Of a stretch of DNA of 12,927 nucleotides, positions 5,404 through 11,847 are shown one piece after another. The first letter of the stretch is position 1. Each line of letters begins with the position of its first letter. The DNA comes from DASPXK01 sp035637315. Its GTDB lineage: Bacteria; Chloroflexota; UBA6077; JACCZL01. The translations under genes and the position numbers were made by a program. Location of the stretch: NCBI GenBank assembly GCA_035637315.1, contig DASPXK010000259.1, forward strand, positions 1 through 12,927, given 5' to 3'. Below the pieces are notes generated by a model. It was not told the DNA's origin, searched no databases, and saw nothing but the letters and a program-made list of their open reading frames with translations.

Positions 5404-7080
5404 ATGCACCAGGTCGCTCCGGCGAGCTTCGCGCAGCGGGCGCCAGGATACTCGGTCACCGTGTCCGAGATCCTGCGGCTGGCACTTCCGAGCGGCTCGT
5501 CGGTCCTGGCCGGCCAGGCGCATCTCGGGCGGCGGATCTTCTGGGCCCGATTGCTTGGGCCGCGGCACGCCGCGCTGGGGCCAGGCGAAGCGGGTGAGAT
5601 GGTGCTGCTGCCGGCCTCGGCCGCGCCTGGGCGCGCGTTTGGAACGCTCGTTCAAGACCTGTGCGAGGCGGGCGTGGTGGGATTCCTGGTCTCGGGCGAC
5701 CCGCCGCCAGACGGTCTGTCTGTGGCCGAAGAGCTCGGCGTCCCAGTCCTGCGTCTGGCACCCAACGCCGCCCTGGTCGAGGCTGAGCGCTCGATCATCA
5801 GCCTGATCGTAGACCGCGAGGCCCAGCTTCGGCGAAGGGTGGAGCAGATCTACGAGCGCATGCTCGCCACGCTGGTAGAGGACGCCGGAGTCAGCGCTCT
5901 GGCGAGCGAAGTAGCTGAAGTGACCGGCTGCGCCGTGATCGTCGTCGACGAGTATTTCCGGGTCCAGGTGACCGAGCCTGACGACGCCCCCACGCATGAG
6001 ATCGGGCAGGCGTTGGGAGCGGCGCTGGTGAGGCGTGACCCCGAGACGGCGGCCGCGCGCTCGGCGGCGCCCTTCTACCTGAACACGAGGCCGCGCGGGC
6101 CGCAGGCGCTGGTCGTCCCGCTTCGGCTGCGCGGCACGCCGGCCGGCTACCTGGCGCTGGCTGGCAGCGCCGAGCACTCCGACCTCGATCGCCAGATCGC
6201 CGAGCGCGCCGCGAGGGTGCTCGGAATCGAGCTGGCGAAACAGCGCGCGGTGACCGAGGCCCAGCTGCGCCTCCAGGGTGACTTCCTCCAGGACCTGCTG
6301 TCCGGCAGCTATCCGTCGGAGGACGCGATGCTGGCCCGAGCGCGCTGGATGGGGCACGATCTCTCTCGCCCTCACGTGATCCTTGCGGTGGCCGTGGACG
6401 AAGCGGCCGGCCCGCGACCAGTGCTCGAGTCGCGCCGAATGCAGGCGGCTGACATCGTGCGGACCGAGCTGCTTCGGCTGGCGCCAGACGCGCTGCTTCG
6501 TGAACAGCAGGGAACACTCGCGGTGGCGCTGCCCCGCCCCAGTTTTCCCGAGCGGTCCGACACGATCGAGCTCGCCGAGCAGCTACGTCGGCAGGTCGAC
6601 GGCCTGCTAGCTCGCTCGCTCGTAACGATCGGAGTTGGACGATCTCACCCTGGTGTCGGCGGGCTGGCGAGGGCGTATCGCGAGGCAGACCAGGCCCTGG
6701 CAATCGCGCGGACACTGCTCGGGCCGGGCCGCACCGTCCACTTTGACGATCTGGGCGTTCAGCGGCTGCTCTTTCAGCTACGCGACAATCCAGAGCTTGC
6801 TTCCTTCTACGACGACTTGCTGGGACGGCTCCAGGCACACGACGAGCGGCAGGGGGCCGAGCTGGTCAACACCCTGGAGGCTTTCTTCGAGTGCCACGGC
6901 AACCACGTGCGGACTGCCCAGCGCCTGCACCTGCATCGAAATACCCTGCTGTACCGCCTCGACCGGGCACGCCAGGTCCTGGGCGTGGACTTCGATGACC
7001 CCGAGACCCGACTCGCACTTCAGGTGGCGTTGAAGATAGGGCGTGTCATCGGGCGCCGCTCGCTCGACGGACAGCGCTGA
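5404..7080 (+). CDS. PucR/CdaR-family transcriptional regulator
   Basis: The 558-residue product has the standard PucR architecture. An N-terminal PucR sensor domain (about 19-140) begins VSEILRLALPSGSSVLAGQA. It is followed by a GAF-like segment (about 160-280, AVIVVDEYFRVQ and VVPLRLRGTPAGYLAL). Next is a degenerate GGDEF-like domain (about 290-440, with TIGVGRSHPGVGGLARAYRE near 408-427). The C-terminal PucR-type helix-turn-helix (about 486-547) has FFECHGNHVRTAQRLHLHRN and TLLYRLDRARQVLG. Family members regulate nitrogen-source or purine/sugar-acid catabolism; the ligand here cannot be read. The start is uncertain. ATG 5404 has no Shine-Dalgarno and would suit a near-leaderless message. 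A TTG at 5395 and a GTG at 5461, just before the conserved domain, are alternatives. It is divergent from the pyr operon and 85 nt upstream of glnA, suggesting a role in nitrogen or glutamine control. Confidence 0.9.
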   Translation: MHQVAPASFAQRAPGYSVTVSEILRLALPSGSSVLAGQAHLGRRIFWARLLGPRHAALGPGEAGEMVLLPASAAPGRAFGTLVQDLCEAGVVGFLVSGDPPPDGLSVAEELGVPVLRLAPNAALVEAERSIISLIVDREAQLRRRVEQIYERMLATLVEDAGVSALASEVAEVTGCAVIVVDEYFRVQVTEPDDAPTHEIGQALGAALVRRDPETAAARSAAPFYLNTRPRGPQALVVPLRLRGTPAGYLALAGSAEHSDLDRQIAERAARVLGIELAKQRAVTEAQLRLQGDFLQDLLSGSYPSEDAMLARARWMGHDLSRPHVILAVAVDEAAGPRPVLESRRMQAADIVRTELLRLAPDALLREQQGTLAVALPRPSFPERSDTIELAEQLRRQVDGLLARSLVTIGVGRSHPGVGGLARAYREADQALAIARTLLGPGRTVHFDDLGVQRLLFQLRDNPELASFYDDLLGRLQAHDERQGAELVNTLEAFFECHGNHVRTAQRLHLHRNTLLYRLDRARQVLGVDFDDPETRLALQVALKIGRVIGRRSLDGQR

Positions 7081-7089
7081 CCAGATGAC

Positions 7090-7128
7090 GTGGTTCACCA
7101 CAGAGGACACAGCGGAACGCAGAGAAAA
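7090..7128. repeat. Probable dispersed repeat in pucR-glnA gap
   Basis: The stretch opens with a small hairpin GTGG-TTCA-CCAC (7090-7101) and continues as a purine-rich run of CACAGAGGACACAG type. TTCACCA recurs at 7144-7150. I recognise this as similar to short intergenic repeats seen in many genomes, but only one full copy is here, so the call rests on that resemblance. No clear promoter for glnA is visible in the 85-nt gap, so read-through from pucR is possible. Confidence 0.4.
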
Positions 7129-7165
7129 CGAAAGGTGGCGTTGTTCACCATGGGGAGGCGAGTCC

Positions 7166-8530
7166 ATGACCGTGCAAGCTCAAACTGTCTCGGCTGACCA
7201 CAAGAAGCGCGTGATGGAAGCAGCGCAAGAGGCCGGCATCCGCTTCGTCAATCTCCAGTTCACCGATGTGCTGGGAGTCGTTAAGACCGTCTCGATCCCG
7301 CTCCACAAGCTGGACGACGCGATCGATCACGGGCTCTGGTTTGACGGCTCGTCGGTCGAGGGTTTTGCCCGCATTCACGAGAGTGACATGTACTTGGCGC
7401 CTGACCTCGACACGTTCGGCGTGATCCCCTGGGACCGCGGCGAGAACGCCACCGCCAAGGTGTTCTGCGACGTCTACACCCCGGACGGCTCGCCCTTCGA
7501 CGGTGACCCCCGACAGGTGCTTAAACGGCAGCTGGCCGAGGCCGAGAGGATGGGTTTTCGGTACCAGACCGGGCCCGAGCTAGAGTTCTTCCTGCTGCGG
7601 ACCGATGGACCCTCTGGTATTGAGCCTTTGGCGCACGATCAGGCTGGCTATTTCGACGTGACCACCGACCTGGCGGCCGATGTCCGCAAGGAGATGGTCA
7701 ACGCCCTCGAGCAACAGGGGATCGTGGTGGAGGCCAGCCATCACGAGGTCGCGGTCGGCCAGCACGAGATCGACTTCAAGTACGGCCCCGCTCTTCAGAC
7801 CGCGGACAACGCCGTAACGTTCCGGGTGACGCTCAAGGCGGTTGCCCAGCGCCACGGACTGTACGCCACCTTTATGCCCAAGCCGTTCTACGGCATCAAT
7901 GGCTCGGGCATGCATTGCCATCAGAGCCTGGCCGACGCAGCGAGCGGCGAGAACCTCTTCTTCGGCCCAAACGACGAGTACAACCTCTCCGACCTGGCGA
8001 AACACTTCATCGCCGGCCAGCTCCACCATGCCCGAGGAATGGCCGCCGTGCTGGCGCCATTGGTCAATTCGTACAAGCGCCTCGTGCCAGGCTACGAGGC
8101 ACCGGTCTACATCAGCTGGGCCAGGATCAACCGCTCGGCGTTGATCCGGGTCCCGCAGACCAGCCGTGGTCGGCCCGAGGCGACCCGAATCGAGCTGCGC
8201 TGCCCCGACCCGAGCTGCAACCCATACCTGGCGTTCGCCGTCATGCTCGCCGCGGGCCTGGATGGGATACGTAACAAGCTGCTCCCGCCCCGCCCGGTCG
8301 AAGAGAACCTGTACCACTTCGACGACCAGATGATGGCCAAGTACGCGGTCGGCATGCTGCCAGGCACGCTCAAAGAGGCGCTTGACGAGCTGGGCCAGGA
8401 CGACGTGATCCGCGACGCGCTCGGCGAGCACGTCTATGAATGGTTCGTCGAGGCCAAGATGAGCGAATGGGAGGAGTACCGCAAGCGAGTCTCCCCCTGG
8501 GAGCTGGAACGCTACCTGGAGACATACTAG
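7166..8530 (+). CDS. glnA: Glutamine synthetase, type I (GSI-alpha like)
   Basis: GlnA makes glutamine from glutamate, ammonia and ATP as a cytoplasmic dodecamer. The product has 454 residues. Motifs in order: FDGSSVEGFARIHESDMYLA (60-79); metal-site GPELEFF (136-142); SHHEVAVGQHEIDF (191-204); the ATP/glutamate segment KPFYGINGSGMHCHQS (239-254); the flap glutamate in GYEAPVYISW (309-318); RIELR (341-345) and NPYLAFAVML (352-361). The shorter length and the absence of the adenylylation-site context NLYDLPPEE (here NLYHFDDQM) point to the GSI-alpha class. Arg69 matches the arginine that mediates glutamine feedback inhibition in Bacillus GS. ATG 7166 has GGGGAGG 7 nt upstream. Glutamine is the substrate of CarA in the adjacent operon. 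Confidence 0.97.
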   Translation: MTVQAQTVSADHKKRVMEAAQEAGIRFVNLQFTDVLGVVKTVSIPLHKLDDAIDHGLWFDGSSVEGFARIHESDMYLAPDLDTFGVIPWDRGENATAKVFCDVYTPDGSPFDGDPRQVLKRQLAEAERMGFRYQTGPELEFFLLRTDGPSGIEPLAHDQAGYFDVTTDLAADVRKEMVNALEQQGIVVEASHHEVAVGQHEIDFKYGPALQTADNAVTFRVTLKAVAQRHGLYATFMPKPFYGINGSGMHCHQSLADAASGENLFFGPNDEYNLSDLAKHFIAGQLHHARGMAAVLAPLVNSYKRLVPGYEAPVYISWARINRSALIRVPQTSRGRPEATRIELRCPDPSCNPYLAFAVMLAAGLDGIRNKLLPPRPVEENLYHFDDQMMAKYAVGMLPGTLKEALDELGQDDVIRDALGEHVYEWFVEAKMSEWEEYRKRVSPWELERYLETY

Positions 8531-8556
8531 GCGAGTGGGTAGTGGGGAGCGTTCCA

Positions 8557-8610
8557 GTTCGTAGTGGGCGCTTTAGCGCCTGAAAGCGCACCGAAGTGCG
8601 CACTACGAAC
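8557..8610. repeat. 54-bp cloverleaf-like palindromic repeat at the glnA/recX convergence
   Basis: Perfect 10-bp outer arms GTTCGTAGTG (8557-8566) and CACTACGAAC (8601-8610) enclose two perfect hairpins: GGCGC-TTTA-GCGCC (8567-8580) and GCGCAC-CGAA-GTGCGC (8586-8601). They are joined by GAAA after a T, making a three-way junction when folded. The element lies 26 bp after the glnA stop, and its right arm encodes the recX stop codon. It resembles the short palindromic elements common in Chloroflexota genomes, as I recall. It may also serve as a bidirectional 3' end, but no T-run follows on either strand. Confidence 0.8.
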
Positions 8611-9247
8611 CACCGCTGCGCTCGTCCCACAGGCGGTTGACCGCCCAGCTGGCGGACTCGTAGTCGAAGCCGCGGCGTTGGAGGAAGCCGCCGAGTCGCT
8701 GGCGGAACGTCCGTTCGTCCACGCCGCCAAGGATTCGGGCTCGGCCCGCGGCGGCCTGGTAGGCGCTCTGGCCCTCGTCGCCCATATTCGCCACCGCTTC
8801 GGCGGCCACCTCTGCATCCAGCCCCTTGCGCCGAAGCTCGAGCTTGAGCAGGCGGGCGCCGCGCGGCCGATGCGTCTGGCGCTGCTCGACCCAGTACCGA
8901 GCGAAGGCGGTGTCGTCAATCAGGTCGAGTCCCCGCAACGACTCGACGACAGCCTCGACCAGCACGGATGGGTAACCGTGCTGGTCCAACCGGCGGCGAA
9001 TCTCCCTCTCGCTGCGCGGCCGCACGGCGAGAAACCGAATCGCAGCCTCGCGGCACCGCGCCCGCTGGTCATCCGAGAGCAGCATCGCCGCGCCCACGCC
9101 CGAGAGCGGTCGGCCCACATGCAGCGTCTGAGCCAGCCTGGCGTCGACGCTGAAGGCGTATCGACCGTCGACGAAGACGTTGCAGCGGCGACCAGACCGC
9201 CGCCGCTGCGCCTCGACGCTGGTGATGACGCCGGAGCTGTCAGCCAT
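8603..9247 (-). CDS. recX: RecX, RecA regulatory protein
   Basis: RecX binds RecA filaments and limits their extension. The 214-residue protein has the family layout. A short N-terminal beta segment (SVEAQRRRSGRRCNVFVDGR, about 10-29) is followed by three-helix repeats with AIRFLAVRPRSEREIRRRL (69-87), LDLIDDTAFARYWVEQR (107-123), RPRGARLLKLELRRKGLD (127-144) and a C-terminal repeat FLQRRGFDYESASWAVNRL (188-206). It follows recA by 42 nt, the usual partner arrangement. The ATG at 9247 lies in the heptamer repeat array, so the first residues (MADS) are repeat-encoded, and no good Shine-Dalgarno is visible (only GATGGG). The last two codons before the stop, and the stop itself, come at or within the palindromic repeat 8557-8610. 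Confidence 0.92.
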   Translation of the reverse strand: MADSSGVITSVEAQRRRSGRRCNVFVDGRYAFSVDARLAQTLHVGRPLSGVGAAMLLSDDQRARCREAAIRFLAVRPRSEREIRRRLDQHGYPSVLVEAVVESLRGLDLIDDTAFARYWVEQRQTHRPRGARLLKLELRRKGLDAEVAAEAVANMGDEGQSAYQAAAGRARILGGVDERTFRQRLGGFLQRRGFDYESASWAVNRLWDERSGGS

Positions 9248-9333
9248 CAGCCCATCAGCTATCAGCTATCAGCTGTCAGCTATCAGCCATCAGCTATCAG
9301 CTCCTGACGGCTGAGTGCTGACAGCTGATAGCT
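9238..9333. repeat. Heptamer tandem array (ATCAGCT type) with inverted copies, recA/recX junction
   Basis: About nine units of the pattern TATCAGC with C/T and G/A variants run from 9238 to about 9302. After 20 nt an inverted stretch follows. AGCTATCAGCT (9292-9302) and AGCTGATAGCT (9323-9333) are a perfect 11-bp inverted repeat that could fold into a hairpin. The array covers the recX start (9247), the whole recA-recX spacer, the recA stop (9290) and roughly the last 14 codons of recA. Seven bases per unit means each copy shifts frame. Confidence 0.85.
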
Positions 9334-10396
9334 CGCCCGATAGCTCGTCGAGCTCGTCGGTGGCGACTCTGCCGTCTTCCTCCACGTTGACGGGCGCGAC
9401 CACCGGCGCGCCTAGCGTCTGCTGGCGAATCTGTCGCTCGATGTCGTCGCGCAGCTCCGAATTGCGGCGCAGGAACTCGCGCGCGTTCTCCCGGCCCTGG
9501 CCAAGCCGAGCCTCGCCAAAGGTGAAGAAAGCACCGGACTTGCGGACTATCGCCAGATCTACGCCGAGATCGAGCAGGCCGCCCTCCTTGGAGATGCCCT
9601 CGTTGTACATGATGTCGAACTCGGCCGTGCGAAAGGGGGGAGCGACCTTGTTCTTGACCACCCGCACTCGGGCGCGGCTGCCGGTGACCTCGGTGCCCTG
9701 CTTGATCGACTCAATCCTCCGAACGTCGAGGCGCACTGAGGAATAGAACTTAAGCGCCCTGCCACCGGGCGTGACCTCCGGATTGCCAAACATCACACCC
9801 ACCTTCTCGCGAAGCTGGTTGGTGAAGATCACCGCCGTCTTCGAGCGGCTGATCGCCCCGGTCAGCTTGCGAAGGGCCTGCGACATCAGGCGGGCCTGCA
9901 GGCCGACGTGGGTGTCTCCCATGTCGCCCTCGAGCTCAGCCCGCGGCACCAGCGCCGCGACCGAGTCGATCGCGACGACGTCCAGCGCGCCACTACGGAC
10001 GAGCGTCTCGGCAATCTCCAGGGCCTGCTCGCCGGTGTCCGGCTGCGAGATGAACAGGTCGTCGATCTGCACGCCACAGTTCCGAGCGTACGTCGGATCG
10101 AGCGCGTGCTCGGCGTCGATCAGTGCCGCCAGGCCGCCCGATCGCTGGGCCTCGGCCATCACATGCTGGACGAGAGTCGTCTTGCCTGACGCCTCTGGCC
10201 CGAAGATCTCGGTCACACGACCACGCGGGATACCCCCGACGCCCAGCGCGATGTCCAGCGCGATCGACCCGGTCGGGATCACCTCGACGGCCATCCGAGC
10301 GTGGGCCTCGCCGAGCTTCATGATCGAGCCCTTTCCAAACTGGCGTTCGATCTGCGAGACCGCGAGGTCAATCGCCCGCTCCTTGTCCTTCTCCAT
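9290..10396 (-). CDS. recA: RecA recombinase
   Basis: RecA forms filaments on single-stranded DNA, drives strand exchange and triggers LexA self-cleavage. The product has 368 residues. Seen: the N-terminal helix MEKDKERAIDLAVSQIERQF, GKGSIMKLGE (21-30), Walker A GPEASGKT (66-73), catalytic Glu96 in DAEHALDP, Walker B VVAIDSVAAL (140-149), the MAW-type segment FTNQLREKVGVMFGNPEVTP (191-210) covering the L2 DNA-binding loop, and FYSSVRLDVRR (217-227). ATG 10396 begins at the family start and has AAGGAGG 9 nt upstream; the adjacent GTG (10399) is 6 nt from it and is an alternative. The C-terminal tail after the acidic TDELDEL is unusual: about 14 residues ending QPSGADS are translated from the heptamer repeat. 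Confidence 0.98.
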   Translation of the reverse strand: MEKDKERAIDLAVSQIERQFGKGSIMKLGEAHARMAVEVIPTGSIALDIALGVGGIPRGRVTEIFGPEASGKTTLVQHVMAEAQRSGGLAALIDAEHALDPTYARNCGVQIDDLFISQPDTGEQALEIAETLVRSGALDVVAIDSVAALVPRAELEGDMGDTHVGLQARLMSQALRKLTGAISRSKTAVIFTNQLREKVGVMFGNPEVTPGGRALKFYSSVRLDVRRIESIKQGTEVTGSRARVRVVKNKVAPPFRTAEFDIMYNEGISKEGGLLDLGVDLAIVRKSGAFFTFGEARLGQGRENAREFLRRNSELRDDIERQIRQQTLGAPVVAPVNVEEDGRVATDELDELSGELSAVSTQPSGADS

Positions 10397-10435
10397 CACC
10401 GTCCGCCTCCTTCCGGCTCCGCCGCCCGTTGGCCC

Positions 10436-10464
10436 AGTATAGCACAAATGTTCGCAATTGTCTC
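10436..10464 (-). promoter_or_regulatory. recA promoter with LexA-like (SOS) box in the spacer
   Basis: The minus strand reads GAGACA (10464-10459), a 17-nt spacer, then TATACT (10441-10436). Inside the spacer, CGAACATTTGTGC (10454-10442) resembles the Gram-positive SOS box CGAAC-N4-GTTCG with GTGC in place of GTTC. A LexA dimer there would sit between the -35 and -10 and block recA, as expected for an SOS gene. Start of transcription would be near 10429, leaving about 33 nt before the recA ATG. Confidence 0.7.
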
Positions 10465-10504
10465 TCCCCTTAACCCCAACGCTCCCTCCGAGGGGAGAGG
10501 GGCC
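10461..10504. repeat. Imperfect GC-rich palindromic repeat, copy 2 (rimO 3' end)
   Basis: On the minus strand it reads GCCCCTCTCC, then CTCGGAGGGAG, then AAGGGGAGAGA. TCTCCCCT and AGGGGAGA near its two ends are complementary. The beginning GCCCCTCTCC and the following CTCGG are shared with the element at 4390-4425, in the same orientation to transcription. It encodes the last residues of RimO (LSPRRERWG) and its TAA stop, and its outer edge touches the recA -35. Confidence 0.65.
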
Positions 10505-11846
10505 CTGCCACCAGGTCATACTCCAACGCCCGGGTGACACGGACAGGCACGATCTCGCCGATCGACGCGTGGCCCTCGACGAAGACCAAGCCATCCACCT
10601 CGGGCGCATCGCGTCGGCTGCGACCGATCCGCACGGGGCGGCCAGCCAGCTCGCCTTCGCCCTCGATCAGTACGTCGAGCATCGCGCCAACCAGAGTAAG
10701 ATTGGAGCGCAGTGAAGCGGCACGAGCCGCCTCCATCAGCTCGTGCCGGCGGCGCTGCTTCACACTCCGAGGGATCCGGTTCGGGTGGCGGAAGGCGGGA
10801 GTACCCTCTTCGTCGGAGTACAGAAAGACGCCGACGCGGCCAAACCCAAGCCTCTCGATCGAGCGCTCGAGGTGTTCGTGCTCGGCCTGGGTCTCGCCGG
10901 GAAAGCCGGTGATGAACGTCGTTCGGATCGTGATGTCGGGCACGATCCCGCGGATCCAGGCCAACAGCTCGTCAACGGGGCGATGCGGCCGCCGCATACG
11001 CCGCAGCGTGTCCGGGTGAGTGTGCTGGAGCGGTAGGTCCAGGTAGTGGCAGATCTGGGGCCGATCGCCCATCACACGGAGGAACCGCTCGGTGACGTGA
11101 CTGGGGTAGGCGTACATCACTCGGATCCACGGCAACTCCGGATATGCGTCTGTGACGGCGATCAACAGCCTTGCCAGGCCCTCCCGTTGGCCCCAGTCGC
11201 GCCCATAGTTCGTGCTGTCCTGAGCGATGAGGACGATCTCACGCACACCCTGCTCTAGCAGCTCGCCGGTTTCGCGCAAGACCAATTCCACCGGCTTGCT
11301 GCGAAGGAGCCCCTTCATGCTCGGGATCGCGCAGAAGGCGCACTTCTGGTTGCACCCGTCGGAGATCTTGAGGTAAGCGCTTGGGCCACTCGCGAGGCGT
11401 CGCGGCATCGCGAGGTCGAGCGCGCCCGGCGGAGCGATCTCCATGAGCTCGAGTGACGAGCCCGGCTGTCGGATGGTCCCGGCTGGCATCGCCGACAGGC
11501 GCTCGGCAAGGGCCGGTATGGAGGCCCAGTTGCGAGCGCCCACGAGTGCGTCGATCTCGCCGATCTCGACCGCCAGCTCGTCGGCGTAGCGCTCGGTCAG
11601 GCAGCCGGTTGCGAGCAGGCGCTGGCCGGGGCGCTTTGCCTGGCCAAGCTGGAGAAGCGTGTCGATCGACTCTTGCTTGGCCGCGTCGATGAAGCCACAC
11701 GTGTTGACGACGATCAGATCGGCCTCGGCGGCCGAGCCGACTCTCTCATATCCGTCGCCGATCAGGAGCTGCTGGATGCCTTCCGAATCGACCTGGTTCT
11801 TGGCGCAACCGAGGGAGACGAGCGCAAATCGCCGTCCCTCAGCCAC
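10470..11846 (-). CDS. rimO: Ribosomal protein uS12 methylthiotransferase RimO
   Basis: RimO is a radical-SAM enzyme that adds a methylthio group to the conserved aspartate of ribosomal protein S12. The N-terminal UPF0004 domain has Cys14 in VSLGCAKNQVDSE, Cys50 in NTCGFIDAAKQES and Cys82 in TGCL, the ligands of the auxiliary cluster. The radical-SAM triad is Cys165, Cys169 and Cys172 in SDGCNQKCAFCAIP. LPLQHTHPDTLRRMRR (271-286) and TTFITGFPGET (309-319) follow, and a TRAM domain ends the protein (about 383-447). The CAKNQVDSE signature distinguishes it from MiaB. The start is uncertain: GTG 11846 gives the usual short N-terminus and begins 1 nt after the upstream stop; ATG 11870 or ATG 11915 would overlap the upstream gene. 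The final 9 residues are encoded by the repeat at 10461-10504. Confidence 0.94.
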   Translation of the reverse strand: MAEGRRFALVSLGCAKNQVDSEGIQQLLIGDGYERVGSAAEADLIVVNTCGFIDAAKQESIDTLLQLGQAKRPGQRLLATGCLTERYADELAVEIGEIDALVGARNWASIPALAERLSAMPAGTIRQPGSSLELMEIAPPGALDLAMPRRLASGPSAYLKISDGCNQKCAFCAIPSMKGLLRSKPVELVLRETGELLEQGVREIVLIAQDSTNYGRDWGQREGLARLLIAVTDAYPELPWIRVMYAYPSHVTERFLRVMGDRPQICHYLDLPLQHTHPDTLRRMRRPHRPVDELLAWIRGIVPDITIRTTFITGFPGETQAEHEHLERSIERLGFGRVGVFLYSDEEGTPAFRHPNRIPRSVKQRRRHELMEAARAASLRSNLTLVGAMLDVLIEGEGELAGRPVRIGRSRRDAPEVDGLVFVEGHASIGEIVPVRVTRALEYDLVAGPLSPRRERWG

Positions 11847-11847
11847 C

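Noticed and set aside
5284..6375. 363-codon minus-strand open frame opposite the PucR-type gene
   Set aside because: Low-complexity, arginine-rich translation without recognisable domains, fully antisense to a gene with intact domain structure. It also crosses the pucR promoter region.
5891..6838. 315-codon minus-strand open frame opposite the PucR-type gene
   Set aside because: Arg/Pro/Ala-rich composition typical of shadow frames in GC-rich DNA; no start signals.
8557..8610. tRNA gene suggested by the cloverleaf-like fold
   Set aside because: Too short (54 bp), only two internal hairpins, no T-loop GTTCRA or anticodon arm, and it overlaps the recX coding end.
8564..9307. Plus-strand open frame opposite recX running into the heptamer array
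   Set aside because: RecX on the opposite strand has all family motifs. The tail of this frame is just translated tandem repeat.
9238..9333. Possible CRISPR array
   Set aside because: The units are 7 bp and contiguous without spacers of 30-40 bp; no cas genes are present.
10397..10609. N-terminal extension of RecA to a start at 10609
   Set aside because: It would cross the recA promoter and rimO 3' end and adds 71 residues absent from RecA; ATG 10396 has a strong Shine-Dalgarno and the family N-terminus.
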